64,000 nucleotides of DNA from Deltaproteobacteria bacterium (GCA_016709225.1 JADJEE010000002.1:310001-374000); one strand, 5' to 3'. Positions 1 through 10,396 are shown, counted from the stretch's first letter. Made by a program: numbers and translations. Notes: generated by a model not told the origin, from the sequence alone.

Positions 1-3000
1 CATCTTCTTGCCGGTGCTGTTGATCTCCACCGCCAGCACGTCGGCGAGCGCGTACTCGGCGAGCAGGAACTGCGCCTCGGCCGGGAGGTCGGCGGCGTCG
101 GTCGCCGCCTGCAGCTTCTTGGCATCGAACGCCGAGACCGTACCGCGGTAGTACGACTCGGCCTTCGCGCGCTCGCCCATCTTGGCGTAGGCCTGGCCGA
201 TGCGCAGCTGCGACTCCACGACCTTGTCGGCCAGCGCCGGGTCGCTGCCGTGGCGGGCGAGGAACAGCTCGTAGGCCTTGATCGTCGCGCGCTGATCGCC
301 GGTCTTGGCGGTGACCTGGGCCGCGCGGAAGGTCGCGTTGGCGGCCTTGGTCTTGTCGGTGGTCTTGGCGGCGAAGGTGCCGAACATCGCGGCCGACTTC
401 TTGTAGTCCTGCAGGTTGTCGAGCAGGTCGGCGGCGTTCTCGAGCGCGAGCTCGCGGTGCTCGCTGTCCTTGTAGCGCGCGTCCTCGGCGAGCTTGAGGT
501 ACGAGGTCACGGCCTCGTCGAACTCGAAGAAGCGCGAGTGGTTGTAGCCGGTGCGCAGCAACGCATCGTCGGCGAAGTCGCTGTCCGGGTACTTCTCGTA
601 GATGCGCTGGTAGGTCTGGCTGGCCGAGCCGAAGCGGCCGATGTTCTCGTAGGCGACCGCGGCGTTGTTGAGCGCCCGGTCGGCGTTGGGATCATCGGGT
701 GCTTGGTCGACCAGCGCGACGTAGCGATCGGCGGCGGCCTCGAACTCGCCGGCCTCGTAGAGCAACGTGGCCTCCTGGAACCGCACCGCGTTGCCGAGGG
801 TCTTCAAGTCGCCGGCGAACTTCTTGGCCTCGTCGCCCTCGCCGCAGCCCTTCTGCATGAGCTTCTCGGTCCACTCCTGCGCGCCCTTCAGGTCTTCGCG
901 CACGACGTGGGCGTCGAGGATCGCGGTGCCGGCGTTGATGGCGACGTTCTCCGCGCAGTGGTCGTCGATGATGCGGACGAAACGCTCCTCGGCCTCGTCC
1001 CAGTGCTGGTAGCGCTGCGAGACCTCGCCGGCGAGGTACTTCATGGTCGCGGTCTGATCGCTGTCGGGGCGCGCGAGCGCGAAGCGATCGTAGGCCTCCT
1101 GCAGCGCCAGCATCGTCGGCGGGATCTCGAGCGCCTTGTCGAACGGCCCCGGCGCGCCCTTCTTGGGCATGTCGGGCACGCTGAGGCGGCCGGCCTGTTT
1201 CTCGGCCTCGACGTAGGCCTCGTAGGCGAGCACGGCCCCGGTCGCGGCATCCTCCTGCAGGCGGTTGTCGAGGTTGCTGTCGCGCACCGCCGTGTACTGC
1301 TCGGCCGCCGCGAGCAGCTGCCCCGAGTAGAACAGCGACTCGGCGAAGTTGTAGCGGTACTCGTAGGAGCTGGGCGTGTCGGGGAAGCGCTCGAGGTAGG
1401 CCTCGTAGGCCTTGGCCGCGATGGCGTACTCGGCCTCGGCGCGCGGATCACCAGCGGCGCGCAGGGTCTGGGCGTACGCGTGGTGATCGATGGCGGTGTG
1501 GACCAGCGCCTCCTCGGCGAGCTTGAGCGCGGCCTCGACGGCCTCGGGGTCGCCTTCGTTGGCGTAGAACCACTTGGTGCCGCGCAGGTAGTTGGTCGCG
1601 AGCTTGTCGCGCGCCGCGGTGGCGGCGGCCTTGTCCTGCAGCGCGTTGTGGGCCTGCAGGATGCGCATCTGGATCTGCGGCGCGGCGGCGGCCAGCGGCC
1701 AGCGCTTGATCGTGATCTCCCAGATTTCGATGGCCTTGCCGTACTCGGTCTGCAGCGCCAGCAGGTCGCCGAGCGCCGCATAGACCTCGGGCACGTGCTT
1801 CTCGTTGCCGCGAGCCTTGTAGTCGCGATCGAGCCGCGCGAGGCCGACCTGGCGATCGCGATTGCCGTCGTTGTCCCAGTCCTCCTCGACGTAGACCTTG
1901 GCGATGTACTTGACCGCGTCGTCCCGCAGGGCGATGGCGCCACCGGGCTCGCCGTCGTTCTTGTGCGCGTCGGCGTAGCGCACGAACTCATCGAGCTTCT
2001 TGGCGGCATCCGCGAAGTCCCGCCGCAGGTACAGCGTCCACGCCAGGCGGATCAGCGCCTCGTCGTAGAGGTCGGCGTCGGGGTTGGCGGTGACCTTGGC
2101 GTAGGCCTCGTACGCGGCATCGAGCTCGTCGAGGTCGTAGTGGACCTCGCCGACCCGCAGCCACGACTCGTCGGTGTAGGTGCCGTCCTTCTTCCACGGC
2201 TCGCAGCGGTCGTAGTCGCCGGCGCGCCAGCTGCCGCTGTCGACCACGTTGCTGCCGTCGGCGGCCGGCGGCGCGAAGAGGTTCGCGCAGGCCAGCGCGA
2301 GGTAGCTCTGCCGGCTCTGATCGAACTCCTCCTCCTCGTACAGCAGCGTGCCCATCATGTAGAGCGACGCGTCGGCGAGGTGGAAGCGCGGGAATCGGAG
2401 CACGACGTCGCGGTAGAGCGCGACGGCGTCGCCGTAGTCGGGGATCGGCGACGGCGGTGGCGCGGCGTTGGGGTCCTGCTCGAGCCGCTGTTGATACGCC
2501 TCGAGTTCCTCTTGGAAGGCCTCCTCCTGCCGCGCGAGGCGCTCGCTGCCGGCCTCGAAGTGCAGCTCCGCGAGCCGGAACATGATCTCCGGCGTCCACG
2601 CCGGATCGTCGGGGTGCAACTCGAGGAAGTCCTCGTAGCGCGCGACCGCGGCGGCCCGCAGCTTGCGGGCGGTGGCCTGCTTCTGCTTGATCTTCTTGTC
2701 GTAGGCGCCCTCGAGCGCGCGGCGGCCGGCGACGCCGGTGACGAGCAAGGTCTGGCCGATGGTGTGGGCCATCGCGGCGTGGGCCTGCTGGTAGCGCGCG
2801 CCGAACTCCTCCATCTCGTCCATCGCCGCGGCCTCGCGCTCGTCGGCGGCGCGGCGTGGCAGCGGGGCCTTGAGCTGGCCGGGATCGGTGGCCTTGGGTG
2901 CTTGCTCGAGCGCGCGGCCCGAGCCGGGCTCGCCGGGCACCCCGGTGGGCTCGCGCTCGTCACCGAGCTTGGCCTTGGCCTTGTCGAGATCGGAGCGCGG

Positions 3001-3063
3001 CAGCGCGTGCACGACCCCCGGCAACGACGCGAGCAGCAGCGACAGTGCGAGCGTGCGCCTCAT
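1..3063 (-). CDS. TPR-rich envelope protein, C-terminus beyond the window
   Basis: The gene starts with ATG at 3063 and is still open at base 1, so at least 1,021 residues are visible and the C-terminus is missing. The first ~20 residues form a signal peptide (MRRTLALSLLLASL, cleaved near VHA), followed by a charged linker and then repeated 34-residue-like helical units rich in Y, A and E (for example RYEDFLELHPDDPAW and the FRLAELHFEAG type), which are tetratricopeptide repeats. Its ATG overlaps the stop of the upstream gene (ATGA at 3060-3063), so the two are translationally coupled. Long exported TPR proteins in tandem are typical of the myxobacterial envelope Glt (gliding) cluster, where GltD/AgmU is a ~1,200-residue TPR protein. 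That assignment is inferred from architecture and neighbours. Other exported TPR scaffolds are possible. Confidence 0.85.
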   Translation of the reverse strand, partial: MRRTLALSLLLASLPGVVHALPRSDLDKAKAKLGDEREPTGVPGEPGSGRALEQAPKATDPGQLKAPLPRRAADEREAAAMDEMEEFGARYQQAHAAMAHTIGQTLLVTGVAGRRALEGAYDKKIKQKQATARKLRAAAVARYEDFLELHPDDPAWTPEIMFRLAELHFEAGSERLARQEEAFQEELEAYQQRLEQDPNAAPPPSPIPDYGDAVALYRDVVLRFPRFHLADASLYMMGTLLYEEEEFDQSRQSYLALACANLFAPPAADGSNVVDSGSWRAGDYDRCEPWKKDGTYTDESWLRVGEVHYDLDELDAAYEAYAKVTANPDADLYDEALIRLAWTLYLRRDFADAAKKLDEFVRYADAHKNDGEPGGAIALRDDAVKYIAKVYVEEDWDNDGNRDRQVGLARLDRDYKARGNEKHVPEVYAALGDLLALQTEYGKAIEIWEITIKRWPLAAAAPQIQMRILQAHNALQDKAAATAARDKLATNYLRGTKWFYANEGDPEAVEAALKLAEEALVHTAIDHHAYAQTLRAAGDPRAEAEYAIAAKAYEAYLERFPDTPSSYEYRYNFAESLFYSGQLLAAAEQYTAVRDSNLDNRLQEDAATGAVLAYEAYVEAEKQAGRLSVPDMPKKGAPGPFDKALEIPPTMLALQEAYDRFALARPDSDQTATMKYLAGEVSQRYQHWDEAEERFVRIIDDHCAENVAINAGTAILDAHVVREDLKGAQEWTEKLMQKGCGEGDEAKKFAGDLKTLGNAVRFQEATLLYEAGEFEAAADRYVALVDQAPDDPNADRALNNAAVAYENIGRFGSASQTYQRIYEKYPDSDFADDALLRTGYNHSRFFEFDEAVTSYLKLAEDARYKDSEHRELALENAADLLDNLQDYKKSAAMFGTFAAKTTDKTKAANATFRAAQVTAKTGDQRATIKAYELFLARHGSDPALADKVVESQLRIGQAYAKMGERAKAESYYRGTVSAFDAKKLQAATDAADLPAEAQFLLAEYALADVLAVEINSTGKKM

Positions 3064-5498
3064 TCGACGTCCTCCAGGCCCATCTCGATCGAGAGGTCGA
3101 TCTCGCCGAGCTCGCGATCACGCTCCACCTCGAGCCGGTGGATCTCGTCGGTCTCCGCCTCCTTCATCGCCCATGCGACGTCGAGCAGACCGACCTCGGA
3201 GCGCAGCACCAGCGAGTTCAGCTCGGTGACGACGTCGGCGTAGGATGCCGCCAGCACGTCGGCCACCACGGTCTTGGTGGTGCCCTTGGCGCCGGTCAGT
3301 TCGCCGAGGTACGCATCGAGGTTCGCACGCTCCTGGGCGAGCACCGTCACGGCGCCCTCGAGGCGTTTGCCGGCGGTGTGGTCGAGGTCCACGCGGGCCT
3401 TGTCGGCGCGCGCGTGCAGGCCCTGGGCACGCTTCCACAGGGCGTCGACCTCGGCCGAGACGCCGCCCTTGCCCGCGAGCCCCTGGTACATGCCGGCGAG
3501 GTAGCGACGGTAGTCGGCGACCGCCTTGGCCTTGGCTTCGCGCAGCGGATCCTCGTAGCGCAGCGCCGCCTGGGCGCTCGAGATCCGCTCGCGCAGCGCG
3601 GCGACCTGCGCCTCTTGCAGCGCGAGCTCGTCGCGACGCGCGGCGGCTTCCTTGAGGAAGCCTTGGTGGTCGATCTTCTGCTCCTTGCGGGTCTCCTCGT
3701 AGTAGCGCTCGGTGGCGACCAACTCGGCCCGCATCGCGCTCACGAACAGATCGAGCTTGTGGGCCTGCTCCTGCAGCCGCTGCAGGCGGGTGACCGCGCG
3801 GCGCTGGTGATCGGTGCGATCGCCGAGCGGGCGATCGACCTTGTCGCGCAGCGCGCCGCGCTTGCGTTCGGCGGCCCCGAGGTCGCGGTCGCCGGCGAGG
3901 CGGCGGATGAGGGCCTCCTCGACCGTGATCAGATCGTCGTCGACATTGTCGAGGCCGGCGGCGTGGGCCGCGAGATCGTTGAACAGCCGCGCCTTGTCCC
4001 GCGCGCGTACGGCTTCTTCCATGCGGGCCAGCAGCGCGCGCGTGTCGGCCAGCTCGCGCTCGAGCGCACCGACCTCGCGCGCGAGCGACTCGGCCTGCAC
4101 CGCGCGCGGCAGCGAGCGGGCGACCGGCACCGCGCCCACCGGCAGCACCGCCGCGAGGCTGAAGTGTTCCATGTCCTCACCGACCACCGCAGCGAAGTAC
4201 TCGGTGGCGTCTCCCTTGGCGGACAGGCGCCGGCCCAGCTGGGTCGCGAGCCGATCGAACTCGCGACGCAGGCCGAGGAACTCGGCCTCGGCGCCCTTGT
4301 AGTCGCGCTGCTGCACGCGGATCTTGCCCCGCAGCTGCTTGATCTCCGGCACGATCGGCGAGTCCGGGTCGTAGATGAGCAGCAGGTCGAGCGCCTGCAC
4401 CGACTGCTCGAAGCGCTCGGCGCCCAGCAGCGTCCACGCGGTCTCGTACATCGCCTCGGGGAAGTACGGCGAGTCGCGGCCGATGTGGCGATACGATCGC
4501 ACTGCGTCGTCGGTGGCCGCTTCGTCGTGATGCACGCGACCGAGCGCCATCCAGGCCAGCTCGACGATCTGCCGGTCGCGGGACTCGCCTGGGCGGGTCT
4601 TGGTGATGCGTGCGAAGCGTGCGACGGCATCCTCGAGGTCGCCCTTTGCCAGGCTCGCCGAGGCCGCGACGTACGACGCACGCAGCCGCCAGCTGGCATC
4701 GGGGCCGCCGCGCGTGATCGGGATGTCGATCGGCGACAGCGCGTCGAGCTCGACGATGGCCTCGGCGTGCCGACCGCTCAGGTACAGCCAGCGTCCGTAG
4801 GCGTAGCGCAGCTCGGGCAGCCGCTGGTCGGCCGGGAACGAGGTCGCCCACTTCGACAGCCGTGCGACGTTGGCCTCGTCGAGCACGCCCACCGGCGGCG
4901 TGACGCGGACATCCACACCGACCGCTTGCAAGCGTGCGCGCACCTCGGGCGTGGCCGACACGCCTGGCTTGCGCGCGAAGCCCTGTTCGCGGCGCGGGCT
5001 CGCGAGGTCGAACAGCCGCGCGACCGAGCGCTGATGGAAGCGCTTGGCGTCCGGCCGCGCGTCGGCGAGATTCTTCGAGAACAGCTCCGCCGCCCAGCGC
5101 GACATCTCCATGTGCACGAGCGCGTCACCGAGGAAGAACACCGCCTGCGCGCCGGCCTGGGACTCGGGGTAGTTCTCGACCAGGTCGAGGAACTTGATCG
5201 CCGCGCCCTCGGCGTCGCCCTCGGCCAGCAGCAGCTGACCATCGACCAGGCGTCGCGCGAGCTCGGTCTCCTTCGCGCGGGGATCCTTCGCGGCGGCGCG
5301 CTCGGCCGCGACGACGTTCTCCTCGGCCTCGCGCAGCGAGGTTGCGAGATCGCCGAGCTTCACCTCGCGATCACGCGCGATCGCTGGTCCCGCGGCCAGC
5401 AACGTGGCGATCGCCAGGGCGATCGCACCCGCGCGGTGGGTTACCGCGCGAAGCCTCGGCACTCGCACCACGGTGGCGCTACTCCTCGTCCTTGCCAC
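3060..5498 (-). CDS. Exported TPR and coiled-coil protein, GltE/AglT-like
   Basis: An 812-residue protein. Residues ~20-42 form a signal peptide (GAIALAIATLLAAGPAIA). The first half (~60-410) is a run of TPR-like helical pairs (AIKFLDLVENYPESQAGAQ, MYETAWTLLGAERFEQSVQ). The second half (~440-760) is long Arg/Glu-rich helix with coiled-coil character. The gene overlaps the upstream gene by 20 bp and shares ATGA with the downstream TPR gene, so all three form one operon. The order of a Pro/Ala/Lys-rich protein and two TPR proteins resembles the part of the myxobacterial gliding cluster encoding periplasmic/outer-membrane components (AglT and AgmU). A generic envelope TPR scaffold cannot be excluded, because no diagnostic catalytic motif exists in this family. 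Confidence 0.8.
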   Translation of the reverse strand: MARTRSSATVVRVPRLRAVTHRAGAIALAIATLLAAGPAIARDREVKLGDLATSLREAEENVVAAERAAAKDPRAKETELARRLVDGQLLLAEGDAEGAAIKFLDLVENYPESQAGAQAVFFLGDALVHMEMSRWAAELFSKNLADARPDAKRFHQRSVARLFDLASPRREQGFARKPGVSATPEVRARLQAVGVDVRVTPPVGVLDEANVARLSKWATSFPADQRLPELRYAYGRWLYLSGRHAEAIVELDALSPIDIPITRGGPDASWRLRASYVAASASLAKGDLEDAVARFARITKTRPGESRDRQIVELAWMALGRVHHDEAATDDAVRSYRHIGRDSPYFPEAMYETAWTLLGAERFEQSVQALDLLLIYDPDSPIVPEIKQLRGKIRVQQRDYKGAEAEFLGLRREFDRLATQLGRRLSAKGDATEYFAAVVGEDMEHFSLAAVLPVGAVPVARSLPRAVQAESLAREVGALERELADTRALLARMEEAVRARDKARLFNDLAAHAAGLDNVDDDLITVEEALIRRLAGDRDLGAAERKRGALRDKVDRPLGDRTDHQRRAVTRLQRLQEQAHKLDLFVSAMRAELVATERYYEETRKEQKIDHQGFLKEAAARRDELALQEAQVAALRERISSAQAALRYEDPLREAKAKAVADYRRYLAGMYQGLAGKGGVSAEVDALWKRAQGLHARADKARVDLDHTAGKRLEGAVTVLAQERANLDAYLGELTGAKGTTKTVVADVLAASYADVVTELNSLVLRSEVGLLDVAWAMKEAETDEIHRLEVERDRELGEIDLSIEMGLEDVE

Positions 5499-6396
5499 GA
5501 CGGGCCTTCGCCTGCGGCATCGGCCGTCCGGCGGCGTCGAGCGGCAGCTCCTGCCAGTTCACGCTCGGGCGATCGCGCATCTCGGTGGTGAGGTTGCCGC
5601 GCTCGAAGCCGACGCTGGAGAGCTTCACCGCACCGTTCTCCGGCGCCGTGAAGCTGTGGGAGCTGCGAGAATCGAAGGTGTAGCCCGACAGGTACGCGAA
5701 GACGCCGTAGCCGTGGCCCTTGTACGTGAGCTCGATGGTCACGTTGTGGGGGCCGGGCGGCAGGTTGCCGTCGTAGATGACGACCTCGTCCTCGGAGTCG
5801 AGACTGCCCGACTCGTCGGAGCGCGCGTAGATCTGTGCGCCGTCCATGATGTAGACCATCTTCACCAGGCGGAAGCCCGAGCCCATCAGGTTGCGGTGCG
5901 CGATCACGACGCGCGAGCCCGCCATCACACCCTTGAGGACCGTCTCACGCAGCAGCGCCAGGCGGGCCTTGCTGCGGAAGATCTTGTCCTTGAGATCGTC
6001 GACCTCGACCTGCAGGCCGTCGATGCGATCGCCGTAGACCTCGCTGCGTCGCATCGCGTCGGCCGACACCGCGGCCCCCTCGGCACCGCCGACCTTCGGA
6101 GTCGGAGCCGGCGGCGGGGTCTTGCTCGGCGCGCCAGCGGGCTTCGCTGGCGCCGCCGCGGGCTTCGCTGGCGCGGCCGCGGGCTTGCTCGGTGTGGCGC
6201 CGGCCTTCACCGCCGCTGGCTTCACCGGCGCCGGCGTGCCCCCGGGCTTGGCCGCGGGCGCAGGCGGGGGCGGGGCCGCGGCGACCCAGCGCGCGTGGCC
6301 ACCGAGCCAGAGCACGGCAGCCCACGCGAGCAACGTCGTCGTCAGGCGCCTCGCCCACCGACCACGCCACGTTTCCTGCCACCGACCACTGGACAC
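5479..6396 (-). CDS. Exported Pro/Ala/Lys-rich protein with C-terminal beta domain
   Basis: 305 residues from the GTG at 6396. This start is preferred because it puts a signal peptide (LTTTLLAWAAVLWLGGHA) near the N-terminus; the upstream in-frame stretch to 6744 is arginine-rich and looks non-coding. After the signal comes a low-complexity linker of PAKPA-type repeats (residues ~42-95), then a helical segment and a globular beta-rich domain (~140-290, containing GSGFRLVKMVYIMDG and HNVTIELTYKGHGYG). Similar proteins in myxobacterial genomes are often mislabelled dihydrolipoamide acetyltransferase because of the Ala/Pro/Lys linker; no lipoyl or catalytic domain is visible. It is the first gene of the TPR operon and may be an envelope partner of the two TPR proteins (GltF/PglI-like, inference). 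Confidence 0.7.
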   Translation of the reverse strand: MSSGRWQETWRGRWARRLTTTLLAWAAVLWLGGHARWVAAAPPPPAPAAKPGGTPAPVKPAAVKAGATPSKPAAAPAKPAAAPAKPAGAPSKTPPPAPTPKVGGAEGAAVSADAMRRSEVYGDRIDGLQVEVDDLKDKIFRSKARLALLRETVLKGVMAGSRVVIAHRNLMGSGFRLVKMVYIMDGAQIYARSDESGSLDSEDEVVIYDGNLPPGPHNVTIELTYKGHGYGVFAYLSGYTFDSRSSHSFTAPENGAVKLSSVGFERGNLTTEMRDRPSVNWQELPLDAAGRPMPQAKARRGKDEE

Positions 6397-6824
6397 GCCG
6401 CACGCTCGCACGGTGTTCAAGGTACCAAGACCAACGTTGCTGCACCACCAGGAGGGGTTCGATGTCACCGGTCGTCTCATCCCCAGCATCGGCGCATCCG
6501 TCCCACCGCGCCCGCGCATCACGACGAGATGCGCCGACCCGCAGCGCATGCGTGGGGCCCGGAGCGGCGCGAGCTGCAGACCCGACCGGAACATCCGCGC
6601 CGGGGCGAGGCCGACGGAGGACCCCGAGGTGGTTTCCCGCGAGGGCGTCGATCCACAACACTTGGCCACGGCTTTTTTCGTGCGGCGGCGGCGGGACCGA
6701 TGCCAGCGCCGCAACCCGCTCCATGGGGCCGTTTGTGCGCCCACGAGGGGCCGATGACGAGTTCCGATGCAGGCCGCCCCGAGTTTTGGCTATCGTTGCC
6801 GCCGTGGGCGCCGAAACCGAGTAC
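6397..6824. other. Intergenic region between divergent genes
   Basis: About 430 bases between the start of the TPR operon (minus) and the start of a small plus-strand membrane gene. Open frames cross it on both strands, but their translations are Arg/Ser/Pro-rich without any domain character. It presumably holds divergent promoters. I could not settle on a convincing -35/-10 pair. There is a short T-run (gcttttttcg) near 6672. Confidence 0.5.
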
Positions 6825-7204
6825 ATGGGCACCGGCCGCGCGAAGGTCTGGACCTACCTCATCGTGGCCGCGGTGCTGGTGGTCGGCGTGGTCGTGGCGA
6901 ACTTCGCGCTCACGAACCCCGAGCTCGCCAGCAAAGGCGTCGACGCGTTCATGGGCATGCCGCCGTGGGGCTTCCTGCCGCCGCGGCGCTGGTCGGCCTG
7001 GTCGTCTTCGCGGTCGGCCTCAAGCTCGAGACCGACTGGCCCGAGGCACTCGGCGCCCTGCTCGTCGCGGGCGCCCTGGCCGGCGGCGAATTCCTCCTGG
7101 GCTGGAAGCGCTTCGAGCTCGGCGGGATGGTGGTCGTGCCGTACGTGATCCCGCTGGCGGCGTTCCTGCTGCTGATGGGCTACAGCGTCGTGCGCTCGCG
7201 GTGA
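6825..7204 (+). pseudogene. Small multi-spanning membrane protein, frameshifted
   Basis: The first ~51 codons from ATG 6825 read as a membrane protein (KVWTYLIVAAVLVVGVVVA as a first TM). After about 6985 the same frame turns into Ser/Arg noise. The membrane character continues in the -1 frame (AALVGLVVFAVGLKLE, then ALGALLVAGALAGGEFLL and YVIPLAAFLLLMGY) to a stop at 7202-7204. Joined, it would be a ~126-residue protein with about four membrane segments and no recognised family. One base seems to be missing in the GC-rich run ttcctgccgccgcggcg. The break may be a real mutation or a sequencing error. A GTG at 6804 is an alternative start. Confidence 0.55.
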
Positions 7205-7226
7205 GGCGAGCGCACGCGCGCCGCCG

Positions 7227-8336
<1,110 letters not shown>

Positions 8337-8384
8337 GCGTCACCTCGCATCGCGGGCGACACTACCAAAAACGCGAAAGCGCGG

Positions 8385-9581
8385 TCAGCCGGGAGCGGGG
8401 TCGCGGACCATCTCGATGCGCCGCCACAGCGCCGCGAGCAACTCGGGGATGCCGGCGCCGGTGTGGGCGGAGATCGCGAACAGCGGCACGTTGCGCTCCC
8501 GCAGCGCGGCGCGTAGCGCCTCGACGCGCGCGCTGCCCTCTTCGTCCTCGAGCACGTCGAGCTTGTTCAGCGCGACCACCCGTGGCTTGCCCTCGAACAC
8601 CGCGCCGTAGTGCTCGAGCTCGGCCTCGAGCGCATCGAGATCGGCCAGCAGATCGCGCTCGGGATCGAAATCGGGCGCGAGGATGTGCAACAACACGCGC
8701 GTGCGCTCGAGGTGTCGCAGGAACTGCAGCCCGAGCCCACGGCCCTCGCTGGCGCCCTTGATGAGCCCGGGCACGTCGGCGATGACCATCTGTCGCGCCT
8801 CGCCCATCTCGACCACGCCGAGCTGCGGCACCAAGGTCGTGAACGGGTAGTCGGCGATCTTCGGACGCGCACGCGAGACCTTGGCGATGAAGGTCGACTT
8901 GCCGACGTTGGGAAAGCCGACGATGCCGATGTCGGCGAGCAGCTTGAGCTCGAGCCGCAGCGACCGCTCCTCGCCCGGCGTGCCCTTCTCGGCGAAGTCG
9001 GGCGCCTGGTTGGTCGAGGTGCGAAAGTGGATGTTGCCGCGGCCGCCGTGGCCGCCACGGGCGATCACCAGGCGCGCTCCGGCGGTCGAGAGATCGCCCA
9101 GCACCACCGGCGTCGGCTCCGGCACCCGCGGCCCGCGGTGCGCGTCGTCGTAGGGCCCACCGTCATCGTCGTCGTCGGGCTCGTCGTCGCCGGGATCGGG
9201 ATCGTCTCCGTCGAGATCGCCCTCGTCGAACTCGAAGGACATCTCGCTGTCGAGGCCGCCGGCCGACTCGACCGGCCCCTCGCGCTCGAGCACCACCACG
9301 GTGCCGACCGGTACGCGCACCACGAGATCCTCGCCCGCGCGACCGTTGCGGTCGTGGGTGCCGCCGCCCTGGCCGCTGGGCGCGTGCAGGTGCCGGCGGT
9401 AGCGCAGATCGAGCAGCGTCGTGAGGTGCGGATCGGCGACGAACACCACGTCGCCGCCATCACCACCGTCGCCACCGGCGGGGCCGCCCTTGGGCACGAA
9501 CTTCTCGCGCCGCCAGGCCACCGCACCGTCGCCACCACGGCCGGCACGCACGTGCACGCGCACGAGGTCGACGAACTTCAC
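8385..9581 (-). CDS. obg: Obg family GTPase with an acidic insertion
   Basis: 398 residues from GTG 9581, which has a GAGG Shine-Dalgarno upstream. The N-terminal glycine-rich Obg fold (1-~190: MKFVDLVRV, RGGDGAVAWRREKF, GGRGN) is followed by a G domain with G1 GFPNVGKST, G3 DVPGLIKGASEG (the Obg form of DxxG) and G4 NKLD, plus SAH as G5. Obg GTPases act in large-subunit ribosome maturation and stress control. It follows rplU and rpmA, the usual bacterial order. Unusual is a ~50-residue insertion within the Obg fold (about 105-155), very rich in Asp/Glu/Pro and including a DDDDDGG run, between PVGTVVV and LGDLSTAG. Confidence 0.96.
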   Translation of the reverse strand: MKFVDLVRVHVRAGRGGDGAVAWRREKFVPKGGPAGGDGGDGGDVVFVADPHLTTLLDLRYRRHLHAPSGQGGGTHDRNGRAGEDLVVRVPVGTVVVLEREGPVESAGGLDSEMSFEFDEGDLDGDDPDPGDDEPDDDDDGGPYDDAHRGPRVPEPTPVVLGDLSTAGARLVIARGGHGGRGNIHFRTSTNQAPDFAEKGTPGEERSLRLELKLLADIGIVGFPNVGKSTFIAKVSRARPKIADYPFTTLVPQLGVVEMGEARQMVIADVPGLIKGASEGRGLGLQFLRHLERTRVLLHILAPDFDPERDLLADLDALEAELEHYGAVFEGKPRVVALNKLDVLEDEEGSARVEALRAALRERNVPLFAISAHTGAGIPELLAALWRRIEMVRDPAPG

Positions 9582-9660
9582 GGGCGTACCTCGATGTCAT
9601 CGGGCGAGCGCCTCGCTCGCGCGGCGAGCCGACGATGGGCTCGCCTGCGCGACGGGCTGC

Positions 9661-9936
9661 TCACTCCGCGGCCGCAGCGGGCGCAGCGTCGACGGCCACG
9701 AACGCCGTGCGCTCGCGACCACGCTTGTAGAAACGAACGTGCCCCTCGACGAGTGCGAAGAGCGTGAAGTCCTTGCCGCGACCGACGCCCGGGCCGGCCT
9801 TCACGGTCTCACCGACCTGCCGCACCAAGATGTTGCCCGGGGTGACGAGCTGGCCGCCGAACTTCTTGACGCCGCGAAACTGCGCCTTGCTGTCGCGGCC
9901 GTTCTTGATCGAGCCTTGTCCCTTTTTGTGTGCCAT
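9661..9936 (-). CDS. rpmA: 50S ribosomal protein L27
   Basis: 91 residues. MAHKKGQGSIKNGRDS at the start and KKFGGQLVTPGNILVRQ with VGRGKDFTLFAL are the L27 signature. L27 sits at the peptidyl-transferase centre of the large subunit with its N-terminal tail. An AGAGGA-type ribosome binding site (gaggaatcc) precedes the ATG. The C-terminal ~12 residues are an Ala-rich extension. It lies 44 bp after rplU and 79 bp before obg, so the three genes form one operon. Confidence 0.97.
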   Translation of the reverse strand: MAHKKGQGSIKNGRDSKAQFRGVKKFGGQLVTPGNILVRQVGETVKAGPGVGRGKDFTLFALVEGHVRFYKRGRERTAFVAVDAAPAAAAE

Positions 9937-9980
9937 GGATTCCTCTTGCGTCGCCTGAAGCGAAGCTCGTACGCGGCCCG

Positions 9981-10304
9981 CTAGGCCGAGATGGCCTCGA
10001 TCTTGATCTCGGTGAAGTGCTGACGATGTCCGCGCTTGCGCCGGTAGTTCTTCCGGCGGCGGAACTTGTAGACGATGACCTTGGGGTGCTTGCCGTGGGC
10101 GACGATGGTGCCGACGACCTTGGCACCCGCGACCTTCGGCGTGCCCACTTGGGCATCGGCGCCGCGGCCCACGAGCAGCACGTCGTCGAGCTCGATCTTG
10201 GTGCCGACGTCACCCGCGAGCTTCTCCACGCGCACGGTGGCGCCGGGCTCGATGCGGTACTGCTTGCCACCGGTGCGTACGACGGCTTGATCGAAGTTCG
10301 ACAT
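9981..10304 (-). CDS. rplU: 50S ribosomal protein L21
   Basis: 107 residues from ATG 10304. The longer frame to 10424 is rejected because conserved L21 sequence begins at QAVVRTGGKQYRIEPG, just after this ATG. Other family hallmarks are GTKIELDDVLLVG and the basic C-terminal region YKFRRRKNYRRKRGHRQ, which binds 23S rRNA. First gene of the rplU-rpmA-obg operon. The -35/-10 pair at 10397-10424 leaves a leader of about 90 nt in front of the ATG. Confidence 0.97.
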   Translation of the reverse strand: MSNFDQAVVRTGGKQYRIEPGATVRVEKLAGDVGTKIELDDVLLVGRGADAQVGTPKVAGAKVVGTIVAHGKHPKVIVYKFRRRKNYRRKRGHRQHFTEIKIEAISA

Positions 10305-10396
10305 GACTCTCTTCTCGTCCTTCCCGCTGTCTCGAGGGCGCCTCGCACCTCGTGGGCCGACCACCCGCGCTCGAGGGGTCGGCTTTGGGAGTGCGA

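Noticed and set aside
250..3243. 997-codon plus-strand frame opposite the TPR gene
   Set aside because: Low-complexity Val/Gly/Leu/Arg translation without domains. It is antisense to a clear TPR protein with a signal peptide and results from GC-rich codon bias.
2898..5591. 897-codon plus-strand frame
   Set aside because: Same shadow effect, opposite the second TPR protein; no motif or ribosome binding site.
6126..6270. Lipoyl or E2 acyltransferase domain suggested by PAKPA repeats
   Set aside because: The Ala/Pro/Lys linker alone resembles E2 linkers; no lipoyl lysine motif or catalytic domain is present.
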